Shown here in pieces: positions 30,732 to 39,365 of a stretch of DNA of 64,000 nucleotides. Origin of the DNA: Paracoccaceae bacterium (GTDB lineage: Bacteria > Pseudomonadota > Alphaproteobacteria > Rhodobacterales > Rhodobacteraceae). Within the stretch, counting starts at the first letter, position 1. The number at the start of each line of letters is the position of its first letter. The notes below the pieces were generated by a model, which searched no databases, was not told where the DNA came from, and was given only the letters and a program-made list of their open reading frames with translations. The DNA lies in contig CACKSH010000009.1 of NCBI GenBank assembly GCA_902602765.1, forward strand, positions 1 through 64,000. The letters are read 5' to 3'. The position numbers were made by a program, and so were the translations under genes.

Positions 30732-30924
30732 AAATTTAAGCTTCTCTTACCACAGTAAATAAGTACTCTTGCTAACAATTATGGTGGTTTCGGTTTTATC
30801 TATCGTCGTCTAACTGCGTATATACAAAATCGATTTTATTGTGAGTTATAAAAGATATGCTCTTAATAAAAAAACATCATAACCTAGTTAATAAACAGAG
30901 TTTTGATCAACTGGACAGTTTGGT

Positions 30925-31776
30925 TTGACAAAAAAAGATTTACTCCAAGGATATATGATTGCGCCTAATCCAGATGGTGTGAATTTAACCAAAACTGTTG
31001 AAGGTTTAGATCATTTTGGAAATACAGTTGTTAGTCAGGTTATTGAGGAAAAGCCACTAACAATTTATCTAAATAGCCAAGAAATTGTAACGGCGATGAC
31101 AATAGGCGATTACCCTGAGTACTTGGCAGTGGGGTTTCTAAGAAACCAAGGAATGCTCGACGGATTAAACACTGTATCATCTGTGGATTATGACGAGGAC
31201 CTATCCGTGGTTGTTGTCCGAACCAAAACAAAAACTAGTTTTGAGGACAAGTTAAAGAAAAAAACGAGAACCAGTGGTTGTGCTGTAGGAACAGTCTTTG
31301 GCGATATGATGGAAGGTTTGGAAGGTCTAAAACTTCCCGCAAGCTCTCTTCGTATTTCTTGGCTTTACGATTTGTCCAATAAAATAAATCAGACGCCGTC
31401 TCTTTATCTGGCTGCTGGTGCAATACATGGCACCGTTTTGTGCAAGCAAAATCAAGCCTTAGTATACATGGAGGATGTTGGTAGGCACAACGCCGTTGAT
31501 AAAATTGCAGGATGGATGGCGTCCAATGATGTTAGTGGTAGTGATAAGATACTTTATACAACTGGAAGATTAACATCGGAGATGGTGATTAAAACGGCAC
31601 AAATGGGTATACCAATCTTGGTATCTCGCTCGGGATTTACGGCATGGGGTGTTGAAATTGCAGACAAGGTTGGTTTGACGCTAATTGGTCGGATGAGAGG
31701 TCAAAGATTTACTTGTTTGGCGGGATCTAATCGCCTTATTTGGGATGTTGGTGACGAGAACGGTGATGACAAATAG
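30925..31776 (+). CDS. fdhD: FdhD sulfur carrier for formate dehydrogenase maturation
   Basis: A 283-residue FdhD/NarQ protein, which brings sulfur from a cysteine desulfurase to the Mo-bis-MGD cofactor of formate dehydrogenase. LTIYLNSQEIVTAMTIG, YLAVGFLRNQG, EDVGRHNAVDKIAGW, YTTGRLTSEMV and LVSRSGFTAWGVEIA are diagnostic. The usual CxxC sulfur-transfer loop is TSGCAVGTVFG here, so only Cys119 remains. The start is a TTG at 30925; an ATG at 30955, with AAGGA close by, is an alternative. It heads the Moco cluster, whose next gene overlaps its 3' end. No formate dehydrogenase is in the window. Confidence 0.93.
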   Translation: MTKKDLLQGYMIAPNPDGVNLTKTVEGLDHFGNTVVSQVIEEKPLTIYLNSQEIVTAMTIGDYPEYLAVGFLRNQGMLDGLNTVSSVDYDEDLSVVVVRTKTKTSFEDKLKKKTRTSGCAVGTVFGDMMEGLEGLKLPASSLRISWLYDLSNKINQTPSLYLAAGAIHGTVLCKQNQALVYMEDVGRHNAVDKIAGWMASNDVSGSDKILYTTGRLTSEMVIKTAQMGIPILVSRSGFTAWGVEIADKVGLTLIGRMRGQRFTCLAGSNRLIWDVGDENGDDK

Positions 31777-32389
31777 GCCGCCTTCAGTCATTTTAGCTGG
31801 CGGCCTCGCGCGCCGTATGGGTGGGGGACATAAGTCGATGCTAAAGATCGACGGGGTACCGATGCTAGATCATGTCATCCAGCGGTTAAAACCACAAGTT
31901 TCTCAAATTGCGCTCAATGTTAATGGCGACGCTTCTAAGTTTTCAGCCTACAATCTGCCTACTTTTGCAGATACCATACCAGGCTTCTTAGGGCCTTTAG
32001 CTGGTATTTTGTCTGGGTTGCGCTGGGCTCAGAATTTAAACTCAGATTGTTTAATTTCAGTAGCAGCTGACACTCCGTTCTTTCCGGAAAACTTAGTTGA
32101 AAAGTTAGCAAATAATACTGCCGATATGAATGAGCCCCTCGCTTTGGCTTTTACAAGAGATGAAAAAGGAAAAGTCCTTAGACACCCCACTTTCGGTATT
32201 TGGCCGGTATCACTTGCTGATAACCTGGAGAATGCTCTTCTAAAAGGGTTGAGAAAAATTGTCCTTTGGGTTGATCAAAATGATGGTAGAGGTGTTGAAT
32301 TTGATCAATGTCTCTTTGATCCATTCTTCAATGTAAACTCGCCTAACGATTTAGTAGAGGCAGAGCGACTTATTGGAATGACAAAATGA
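31766..32389 (+). CDS. mobA: Molybdenum cofactor guanylyltransferase MobA
   Basis: Transfers GMP to Mo-molybdopterin to make MGD. The 207-residue protein has the nucleotide-binding loop ILAGGLARRMGGGHKSMLKIDG, LAGILSGLRWAQ and SVAADTPFFP with the metal Asp. The loop usually reads GGxDK; here it is GGHK. I chose ATG 31766, seven codons inside the longest frame, because it gives the usual short N-terminus; it overlaps the fdhD stop by 11 nt. mobB begins inside its stop codon (ATGA). Confidence 0.92.
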   Translation: MTNRPPSVILAGGLARRMGGGHKSMLKIDGVPMLDHVIQRLKPQVSQIALNVNGDASKFSAYNLPTFADTIPGFLGPLAGILSGLRWAQNLNSDCLISVAADTPFFPENLVEKLANNTADMNEPLALAFTRDEKGKVLRHPTFGIWPVSLADNLENALLKGLRKIVLWVDQNDGRGVEFDQCLFDPFFNVNSPNDLVEAERLIGMTK

Positions 32390-32886
32390 AAATTTTTGGC
32401 GTAACAGGTTGGAAAAATTCTGGGAAAACAGGACTTGTCGAGAGACTGGTAGCTGAGTTTATACATCGAGGGTTGAGTGTATCGACTGTGAAGCATGCAC
32501 ATCATACTTTTGATGTTGATCATGCCGGAAGAGATAGTTACCGCCATAGGGTCGCTGGAGCAAAAGAAGTGCTACTTGTTTCCAAAAATAGATGGGCAAT
32601 AATGCATGAATTGAGGGATGAAGATGAACCAAATCTAGCAGAAATATTAACAAAAATTGAGAAAGTTGATTTGGTTATAATTGAGGGGTTTAAACGAGAC
32701 AGGCATCCAAAAATAGAAGCATTTCGAGAAGAAACGAAGACCCCGGTTATTGCATTACAAGACGATACTATCGTTGCAGTAGCAGCTAGTTCATCCCTGC
32801 CGGATCTTAGCATACCGGTGTTTGATTTAGATAGCACTTCGGAGATAGCAGATTTCATTTCAAATTTTTTAGATTTAAATGTTTGA
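32386..32886 (+). CDS. mobB: Molybdopterin-guanine dinucleotide biosynthesis adaptor MobB
   Basis: A 166-residue P-loop GTPase-like protein. Walker A is GVTGWKNSGKTGLVERL, and the family segments VSTVKHAHHTFDVDHAGRDSYRHRVAGA and LVIIEGFKRDRHPKIE (Walker B region with the conserved ExFK) follow. It assists MobA, probably by supplying or channelling GTP. It overlaps mobA by 4 nt and the following DUF429-like gene by 8 nt, so all are on one message. Confidence 0.93.
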   Translation: MKIFGVTGWKNSGKTGLVERLVAEFIHRGLSVSTVKHAHHTFDVDHAGRDSYRHRVAGAKEVLLVSKNRWAIMHELRDEDEPNLAEILTKIEKVDLVIIEGFKRDRHPKIEAFREETKTPVIALQDDTIVAVAASSSLPDLSIPVFDLDSTSEIADFISNFLDLNV

Positions 32887-33766
32887 TCATGTATATGCTA
32901 TAGACTGGTCAGCAAGTTCTCGGCCAAGTCCCAAAAAGCCATCTCCAGATTCCATTTTTATTGCTCAAAAAGACTTTGAAAATACAATATATCATCCAAA
33001 ATATTTTAGGACCCGTATGTCGGCTTATGAATATTTGAGGGGTCAGCTTACAGACAATATTGCACAAGGCAAGCGCCAGTTAGTTGGGTTTGACTTCTCA
33101 TTTGGTTTTCCAACAGGTTTTTTATCAAACTTAGTAGGAGCGCAGAATACGAGGTTTCTTTGGAAGTGGTTCTTTGATGAGATACTAGATGATCATGAAA
33201 ATTCAAATAATAGATTTTTAGTAGCGGACAAAATAAATTCACTATGTAAAGGCATCGGCCCATTCTGGGGTTGTCCTGTAAATCTAAAGCTGCCAAATCT
33301 GCCGGCCAAAGGAACGGAATGTAAAGAGCATGATTTTCCAAAATTTCGATTATGCGAGCAATTCACCGCAGCGCAACCTGTCTGGAAGCTCTATACTACC
33401 GGGGCGGTAGGCTCGCAGACTTTACTAGGTTTGCCATACTTACATCGTTTAGCAGTGGAATTTGGTAAGGAAATAGCTTTCTGGCCATTTGATAATGAAG
33501 CCTTGTTGGCGAACAATAAAATTGTTGTCTGTGAGATTTATCCAAGTATGTTCTTTAACAGTCATGCGCAAAAAAAATTAACCAATTTGTATCCAGATCA
33601 ACAATATAAAATAAAGGACGCTTCTCAAGTGCAAGTAATGGCTGATGTATTATTACATTCTCCTAAAATGCCTTGGTTTGAAGCATACTTAGACCATAGT
33701 AATTATTCTGAGAAAATAAGAGAAGAGGGCTGGATTTTTGGTCAAATCATGGAGGGTGGTTTATGA
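32879..33766 (+). CDS. Uncharacterised DUF429-like protein embedded in the Moco operon
   Basis: 295 residues with no enzyme name I can assign. The pattern fits an RNase H-like DUF429 fold. Strand 1 is VYAIDWSAS (Asp9), a second strand is LVGFDFSFGFPTG (Asp72), VVCEIYPSMFF supplies Glu219, and KIKDASQVQVMADVL supplies Asp247 and Asp256. There are several Cys (KGIGPFWGCP, ECKE, RLCEQ). It overlaps mobB by 8 nt and moeA by 4 nt, so it is tightly bound to molybdenum-cofactor genes. A role in MGD synthesis, insertion or turnover is inferred only from position. Confidence 0.8.
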   Translation: MFDHVYAIDWSASSRPSPKKPSPDSIFIAQKDFENTIYHPKYFRTRMSAYEYLRGQLTDNIAQGKRQLVGFDFSFGFPTGFLSNLVGAQNTRFLWKWFFDEILDDHENSNNRFLVADKINSLCKGIGPFWGCPVNLKLPNLPAKGTECKEHDFPKFRLCEQFTAAQPVWKLYTTGAVGSQTLLGLPYLHRLAVEFGKEIAFWPFDNEALLANNKIVVCEIYPSMFFNSHAQKKLTNLYPDQQYKIKDASQVQVMADVLLHSPKMPWFEAYLDHSNYSEKIREEGWIFGQIMEGGL

Positions 33767-35022
33767 AGAAACCACCGCCATTGACGAACGATTGCTTCGC
33801 CTTGCCTCAAGGAACCAATTGGACCCCAGTAGATGAAGCCCTTAGACATTTAAAATCAGCTTCAAAGTGTTTGGTTGGGACGCAGCAGTTGTCCGTGTTA
33901 GATGCCATAGGGAGAGTTTTGGCCACTGATATTCATGCTGGTTCCAGCAGCCCGCCTTATTCAAATTCTGCCGTTGATGGTTTCGCAGTTAATTCAAGAG
34001 CTTCAAAAAAAAGTGGCCTAATAAGCCTTGCGATTCTGCCCGGAAGAGCCGCTGCTGGGCATCCATATTCTGGGGAAATTAAAGAGGGTGAGGCTCTTCC
34101 AATATATACTGGCGCCAAAATGCCCACTGGAGCTGATACAGTTGTTATAAAAGAAGACACTGTCTCTGAAGATAATACGGTTAATTTTTATGGCCCAATT
34201 AAGGCTGGATCGAATACTCGTGATCTGGGAGAGGATGTTGAGGAAAATGCATTTATACTCCAAAAAGGGAAAAGGGTTACACCAGGTGATATTGCTTTGA
34301 TGGTCTCCACGGGTGTTTCTTCTATCACTGTATATTCAAAGCTGAAGATTGGAATATTTTCGACTGGTGATGAAGTGATCAATTCAGATGTCAGACCTTC
34401 TGATGGGCAAGTATTTGATTCTAACCGTCCACTTCTACACTCACTCTTAGTTGAGTGGGGTTTTGATGTAATTGATTTTGGTATTCTTAGAGACAAGAGG
34501 AAAGATATTGAGAGTACTTTAGAAAAAGCATCTAAAAATGTAGATGTAATTATAACTTCAGGTGGCGCGTCAGCAGGGCAGGAAGATTATATGTCCCCCA
34601 TACTAACACAAAATGATAGCCTTTCGGTTTGGCGCATTGCAGTAAAACCAGGTCGCCCGCTGATACTAGCTGTTTATAACGGTAAGCCAGTTTTTGGGTT
34701 GCCTGGCAATCCAGTGGCGGCAGGAACATGTGCTATGGTTTTTGCGAAGCCCGCATTAAACGTTTTTTCAGGTAGGAATTGGCTGGAGCCGCTATCATTT
34801 GAATTGCCTGCTAACTTTGCTAAATCCAAGAAGGCCGGTCGCCGTGAATTCCTAAGAGCGAGAGTTCGGAATGGGAAAGTAGATATTTTTAAATCGGAGG
34901 GATCTGGACGAATAAGTGGTCTCTCGTGGGCAGAGGGTTTTGTGGATCTACCAGAGCATGAATTATCTATAACACCCGGTGAAAAGGTGAAATTTATACC
35001 ATTTTCGTCCTATATGGATTAG
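33763..35022 (+). CDS. moeA: Molybdopterin molybdenumtransferase MoeA
   Basis: Inserts molybdate into adenylylated molybdopterin. The 419-residue protein shows SSPPYSNSAVDGFAVNS, GAKMPTGADTVVIKEDT, IGIFSTGDEV, the MoaB-like loop ITSGGASAGQEDY and KPGRPLILAVYNGKPVFGLPGNPVA, then a C-terminal beta domain. Motifs are intact. Its ATG lies inside the stop of the DUF429-like gene, with GGAGGG in good position. It is the last gene of the fdhD-mobA-mobB-DUF429-moeA run. Confidence 0.95.
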   Translation: MKKPPPLTNDCFALPQGTNWTPVDEALRHLKSASKCLVGTQQLSVLDAIGRVLATDIHAGSSSPPYSNSAVDGFAVNSRASKKSGLISLAILPGRAAAGHPYSGEIKEGEALPIYTGAKMPTGADTVVIKEDTVSEDNTVNFYGPIKAGSNTRDLGEDVEENAFILQKGKRVTPGDIALMVSTGVSSITVYSKLKIGIFSTGDEVINSDVRPSDGQVFDSNRPLLHSLLVEWGFDVIDFGILRDKRKDIESTLEKASKNVDVIITSGGASAGQEDYMSPILTQNDSLSVWRIAVKPGRPLILAVYNGKPVFGLPGNPVAAGTCAMVFAKPALNVFSGRNWLEPLSFELPANFAKSKKAGRREFLRARVRNGKVDIFKSEGSGRISGLSWAEGFVDLPEHELSITPGEKVKFIPFSSYMD

Positions 35023-35129
35023 TTTTCTGTCAGTGTTTTTTGCTGTCTATAAATTTTTATGTGTATGTGCTTTGAAAGCTGGACAATTTTTATCTCATAT
35101 GAAAAACGATGCGGATTAGGAGACTTCAA

Positions 35130-36455
35130 ATGACAACAACACGTTTTGCACCTTCTCCCACCGGATATTTGCATATCGGGAACTTACGTGCGGCATTAAT
35201 GAATTTTTTAATAGCCAGAAAGTCTCAGGGGGAGTTTATTTTAAGAATAGATGATACTGATGCAGAACGGTCAAAGCAGGAGTTCATCGATTCAATATTG
35301 TTTGATTTGGACTGGCTTGGATTACATTGGGATAGAATTGAATATCAGTCAAAAAGGCTGGAGAGGTATTTAAGTACTGCTGAAGATCTAAAGGAGATTG
35401 GCAGATTTTATGAATGTTTTGAAACACTTACTGAATTAGATTTAAAAAGAAAAAAATTGCTCAATATGGGGAAACCACCTGTTTATGACAGAGCCTCTTT
35501 GAATCAGAGCGAAGATGAAAAACTTGCACTTAGAGCGAACCGTGGCTCAGGGCATTGGAGATTTCTACTAGATCACGAAAGAGTTAGATGGACCGATGGT
35601 ATACTTGGTGACATCTCAATTGATGTTGCATCAGTCTCTGATCCAGTTCTAATTAGAGGTGACGGCCAATTTCTGTATACCTTGGCTTCAGTAGTAGACG
35701 ATATAGAAATGGGTGTTACAGATATTGTGCGTGGGGCTGATCATGTTACAAACACCGCTACGCAGATCCAAATAATGAAAGTACTAGGAGCCTCAGCTCC
35801 GAACTTTGCACATCACTCGTTACTTATTGGATCACAGGGAGAGTCGTTGTCAAAAAGGTTTGGAACGATGGCGCTGAAGGATTTACGGGCTTCTGGATTA
35901 GAGCCATTTTCAATAATATCTTTAATTGCAAGGCTTGGGTCGAGCCAGCCTGTGGAATTATATTCTGATTTTGAAGAAGTGGCAGCAGGATTTGATTTAT
36001 CAAATTTTGGCTCTGCACCCACAAAGTTTGATCTAAATGATCTGAAACCTTTAACACAACGCTTTATTCAAAATTTGCCATTTGAAGAAATAGAAGATGA
36101 TTTAATAAGTGCTGGTGTACCTTCTACTTTAGCAAAACCTTTTTGGAATGTTGTCCGAGAAAACATTAAGAAGCGCTCTGATTTAGCTGCGTGGTGGATA
36201 ATTTGCAAAGACGGTGCAGAACCATTTATTGACGAGGAAGATAAAGAATTTGTCAAAGAAGCTTTGACCTTGCTGCCCGCACAGCCATATACAACAGAGA
36301 CATGGGGTCAATGGACTGCATCAGTTAAAGAGAAAACGGGCAGAAAAGGTAAAAATTTGTTTATGCCTCTCAGAAAGGCACTCACGGGAAAAGAGCATGG
36401 GCCTGATATGTCGGCGTTGTTACCCTTCCTACAAATAATAAAGGCAAAGGTATAA
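35130..36455 (+). CDS. gltX: Glutamyl-tRNA synthetase
   Basis: Charges tRNA with glutamate. The 441-residue protein has the class I HIGH motif in RFAPSPTGYLHIGNLRAAL, the FILRIDDTDAERS segment, DIVRGADHVTNTATQIQI and the KMSKS equivalent LSKRFG. I chose ATG 35130 because TTAGGAGA precedes it; the longest frame starts seven codons earlier inside that ribosome-binding site. Alphaproteobacteria often have two GltX paralogues, one also charging tRNA-Gln; the sequence alone does not settle which this is. Confidence 0.94.
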   Translation: MTTTRFAPSPTGYLHIGNLRAALMNFLIARKSQGEFILRIDDTDAERSKQEFIDSILFDLDWLGLHWDRIEYQSKRLERYLSTAEDLKEIGRFYECFETLTELDLKRKKLLNMGKPPVYDRASLNQSEDEKLALRANRGSGHWRFLLDHERVRWTDGILGDISIDVASVSDPVLIRGDGQFLYTLASVVDDIEMGVTDIVRGADHVTNTATQIQIMKVLGASAPNFAHHSLLIGSQGESLSKRFGTMALKDLRASGLEPFSIISLIARLGSSQPVELYSDFEEVAAGFDLSNFGSAPTKFDLNDLKPLTQRFIQNLPFEEIEDDLISAGVPSTLAKPFWNVVRENIKKRSDLAAWWIICKDGAEPFIDEEDKEFVKEALTLLPAQPYTTETWGQWTASVKEKTGRKGKNLFMPLRKALTGKEHGPDMSALLPFLQIIKAKV

Positions 36456-36511
36456 ATTTTAATTCTGAACAATTTCTTGTAAAAATCTACCGTAGATTCT
36501 TAACATAGCCT

Positions 36512-36778
36512 TTAAAGATTTTGGTCTGGATCGGTTTGATAATTTGTCTTCCATTCTTTCATAGTCATCCCGTAGAATAGTTCCCGAGCTTGTTCCTTAT
36601 CCATAGACACTCCGCGCTCGTTGGCCGCTTCTTGGTACCACCTTGCAAGACAATTTCGACAAAAACCTGCTAAATTCATTAAATCAATGTTTTGAACATC
36701 AGTGCGCTTTTCCATTAGATGGTTTTTTAATGAGCGAAATGCAGCAGCTTCTATTTCAAGTTTTGTTTGATCGTCCAT
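36512..36778 (-). CDS. DUF1244 family protein
   Basis: 88 residues, acidic and probably helical, with AAFRSLKNHLMEKRTDVQNIDLMNLAGFCRNCLARWY in the first half and EQARELFYGMTMKEWK in the second. This is the conserved DUF1244 domain of proteobacteria, with the paired Cys in FCRNCLARWY. Function is unknown. It is convergent with gltX and divergent from pyk, with no close partner on its strand. Confidence 0.88.
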   Translation of the reverse strand: MDDQTKLEIEAAAFRSLKNHLMEKRTDVQNIDLMNLAGFCRNCLARWYQEAANERGVSMDKEQARELFYGMTMKEWKTNYQTDPDQNL

Positions 36779-36934
36779 TTTGTCTCCCGCTCGGTATATA
36801 GTTTCAAAATTATCCCTAAAAATTAATTATAATTAAAGCACTTAACTTCTCTATATACAATGATTTGAAGAAACCATAAAAAATTTCTTAGTGGACTATT
36901 TTAGTAATTTTATTATTGAGAGTTTATTTGTAAG

Positions 36935-36954
36935 AATTGTAAATTTTTACAATT
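36935..36954. promoter_or_regulatory. Perfect palindrome upstream of pyk
   Basis: AATTGTAAA-TT-TTTACAATT is an inverted repeat with perfect 9-bp arms. It lies 104 nt before the pyk ATG and 157 nt before the DUF1244 ATG, in a 279-nt AT-rich gap. Short spacing and twofold symmetry suit a dimeric repressor site; there is no poly-T tail, so it is not a terminator. The cognate regulator is unknown. Confidence 0.5.
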
Positions 36955-37057
36955 TCTCTGCACATATCAATGTTGCACTGAATACTATAATAGTTCATAG
37001 AGGCCTTATGTTATCGCTAACAATTCTTAGTGATCCTAATGCTATGAAGGAAAGTTA

Positions 37058-38503
37058 ATGAGACGTCATCGCAATGTAAAAATCGTTGCAACCCTTGGTC
37101 CAGCATCAGACGATTACCTTACAATTAAGTCACTTCATTTGGCTGGAGCCGATGTCTTCCGCCTCAACATGAGCCACGGAACCCATGATGATATAGCGCA
37201 ACGCCACAAAACCATAAGAATAATTGAGGAGGAATTAAATAGTCCAATTGGAATATTAGCTGATCTACAAGGACCAAAACTGAGAGTTGGAGAATTTGAG
37301 AATGACTTTGAAACCCTTACTGAGGGGCAGGAATTTCGTCTTGATTTAAAATCAGATCTGGGAACCTCTAAAAGAGTTAGCCTTCCGCATCCTGAAATTT
37401 TTGCTGCTCTTTCTAATGGGTCGGTTCTTTTGGTAAATGATGGCAAAATTAAATTAGAAGTAAAATCATTCGGCAAAGATTTTGCAGACTGCATAGTAAA
37501 AGCTGGTGGAGTGATTTCTGATCGGAAAGGCGTGAATGTTCCAGATGTAATTCTTCCGCTAGCTGCATTATCTGACAAAGATAGAACGGATTTAGAATTT
37601 GCCTGTAGTTTGGGTATTGACTGGTTGGCTCTTTCCTTTGTGCAAAGGCCTGAAGACGTGAGAGAGGCACGTGAACTAGCAAAAGGGCGAGCAGCTATTT
37701 TATCAAAGATCGAAAAGCCGGCCGCACTTTCAAAATTTGATGATATTTTAGAATGTTCGGATGGTATTATGGTTGCGCGCGGTGATCTCGGAGTTGAACT
37801 ACCAGTTCAAAACGTCCCACCAGTTCAAAAAAGGTTAGTTCGCGCATGCCGAGCAGCAGCAAAGCCGGTAATAGTTGCCACGCAAATGCTGGAAAGTATG
37901 ATTGAAAGTCCTGTGCCTACTCGGGCAGAAGTATCAGATGTGGCTACTGCCATATATGAAGGGGCTGATGCAATCATGTTATCAGCGGAGTCCGCGGCTG
38001 GTCTGTACCCTGTCGATGCGGTTCAAACCATGGATAATGTTGCAGTTGAAGTTGAAAGTGACCCCACATATCGAGAAATCATAGAGGCATCCCGAAATGC
38101 ACGCCGTAATTCTGTTGCAGATGGGATCGTATCAGCAGCGCGAGAAATAGCAGAAACAACCGATATTAAAGCTATTAGCTGCTATACCCAATCTGGAACA
38201 ACCGCCCTTTTAATCGCCAGAGAAAAACCCCGTGTTCCAATTATTGCGATGACTTCTGAAATAGAAACCGCGCGGAGATTATCACTGACTTGGGGTACGA
38301 ACACTTTGATGTCAGGAGCGAAACAACGTTTTAAGGAAGCTGTTGTGAGTGCAGTTCGAGGTGCATTATCAGAGGGTTATGCTTTAGAAAATGATCAAAT
38401 AGTAATAACGGCAGGTGTTCCATTTAATATACCTGGTACAACAAATATTTTGAGAGTAGCGCCATGTAACGAGCGAATGATCTACTCTATGGATCCAGAA
38501 TAG
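37058..38503 (+). CDS. pyk: Pyruvate kinase
   Basis: Final glycolytic step: phosphoenolpyruvate plus ADP gives pyruvate and ATP. The 481-residue protein has KIVATLGPASDDY, VFRLNMSHGTHDDI, ADLQGPKLRVG, the catalytic-Lys region AILSKIEKPAALS, IMVARGDLGVELP and ATQMLESMIESPVPTRAEVSDVA. A C-terminal allosteric domain follows. GAAAGTTA before the ATG is a modest ribosome-binding site. It stands alone, and the gap upstream carries the palindrome at 36935-36954. Confidence 0.96.
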   Translation: MRRHRNVKIVATLGPASDDYLTIKSLHLAGADVFRLNMSHGTHDDIAQRHKTIRIIEEELNSPIGILADLQGPKLRVGEFENDFETLTEGQEFRLDLKSDLGTSKRVSLPHPEIFAALSNGSVLLVNDGKIKLEVKSFGKDFADCIVKAGGVISDRKGVNVPDVILPLAALSDKDRTDLEFACSLGIDWLALSFVQRPEDVREARELAKGRAAILSKIEKPAALSKFDDILECSDGIMVARGDLGVELPVQNVPPVQKRLVRACRAAAKPVIVATQMLESMIESPVPTRAEVSDVATAIYEGADAIMLSAESAAGLYPVDAVQTMDNVAVEVESDPTYREIIEASRNARRNSVADGIVSAAREIAETTDIKAISCYTQSGTTALLIAREKPRVPIIAMTSEIETARRLSLTWGTNTLMSGAKQRFKEAVVSAVRGALSEGYALENDQIVITAGVPFNIPGTTNILRVAPCNERMIYSMDPE

Positions 38504-38591
38504 CGATTTAACTTAAATACTATAATTTTATTTATACTAATCTAGGTCTTCAAATTCATAAAAATTGGGCTTGCACACAATACTAACTGAA

Positions 38592-38628
38592 GGTATGTCG
38601 AGTTCGCGGGTCCGGCGAATGGCATGCC
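38592..38628 (+). promoter_or_regulatory. Structured 5' leader of rpmI-rplT (possible autoregulatory site)
   Basis: GGTATGTC (38592-38599) pairs over 8 bp with GGCATGCC (38621-38628), using two G-T pairs. Inside it TTCGC (38603-38607) pairs with GCGAA (38615-38619) around a 7-nt loop. The element ends 35 nt before the L35 start and is not followed by a clean T-run, so a leader is more likely than a terminator. L20 controls its own operon through leader RNA in other bacteria; this one may do likewise. Confidence 0.45.
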
Positions 38629-38663
38629 GAGTTTCGTGTTAACTTTTTCCTAAGGAGAACCAA

Positions 38664-38864
38664 ATGCCTAAGATGAAGACTAAATCTAGCTGTAAAAAGA
38701 GATTTAAGGTGACCGCAACTGGTAAAGTAAAAACTGGCCAGGCCGGAAAGCGGCACGGAATGATAAAGCGTACAAACAAATTTATTCGTACAGCCCGAGG
38801 GACTACAATGCTTAGCGCCCCTGATGAAAAAATCGTTAAGGGCATGATGCCCTATGCACGATAA
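38664..38864 (+). CDS. rpmI: 50S ribosomal protein bL35
   Basis: 66 residues, very basic, normal L35 length. It starts [22 protein letters not shown], followed by [15 protein letters not shown] and the C-terminal VKGMMPYA. It belongs to the large ribosomal subunit. AAGGAGA lies just upstream of the ATG. rplT follows after 11 nt. infC, the usual first gene of this operon, is not next to it here; pyk is upstream. Confidence 0.97.
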   Translation: MPKMKTKSSCKKRFKVTATGKVKTGQAGKRHGMIKRTNKFIRTARGTTMLSAPDEKIVKGMMPYAR

Positions 38865-38875
38865 GGAGAGTTAAC

Positions 38876-39241
38876 ATGTCTCGAGTAAAAGGTGGTACAG
38901 TTACACACGCCAGACACAAAAAAATTGTTGATCAGGCGAAAGGCTATTACGGACGGCGTAAAAACACTTTCAAAGTAGCTGCACAGGCAGTCGATAAAGC
39001 CAATCAGTACGCGACCCGCGATCGTCATAATAAAAAGAGAAATTTCAGAGCATTGTGGATTCAGAGAATAAATGCAGCAGTGCGTGCTCACGATGAAGAT
39101 TTGTCATACAGTAAATTTATAAATGGATTGACGAAGGCTGGCATTGAGGTGGACAGGAAGGTACTTGCCGATCTAGCAGTGCATGAGCCGAAAGTATTTT
39201 GCACAATAGTAGATCAAGCTAAAGCCGCACTAGCAGCCTAG
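38876..39241 (+). CDS. rplT: 50S ribosomal protein bL20
   Basis: 121 residues with the L20 signature: [32 protein letters not shown] at the start, then AMQA-type [23 protein letters not shown] and the globular C-terminal [26 protein letters not shown]20 is an early 23S rRNA assembly protein and the usual autoregulator of rpmI-rplT. AAGGAGAG precedes the ATG. A terminator follows. Confidence 0.97.
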   Translation: MSRVKGGTVTHARHKKIVDQAKGYYGRRKNTFKVAAQAVDKANQYATRDRHNKKRNFRALWIQRINAAVRAHDEDLSYSKFINGLTKAGIEVDRKVLADLAVHEPKVFCTIVDQAKAALAA

Positions 39242-39265
39242 CCGACAATACAATTTGCACATTAA

Positions 39266-39294
39266 GCCGTGCAGTGCGCGCGGCCTTTTTCTTT
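39266..39294 (+). terminator. Rho-independent terminator after rplT
   Basis: GCCGTGC (39266-39272) pairs with GCGCGGC (39278-39284) over 7 bp with one G-T pair and a 5-nt loop, then CTTTTTCTTT. It sits 25 nt past the rplT stop and separates rpmI-rplT from pheS. Confidence 0.85.
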
Positions 39295-39365
39295 CACTGG
39301 ATGCAAAAAAACTTGTCAATCTATCTATACATGATAGCACGGTAGCGTTTTGGTAGTGAGGTCAA

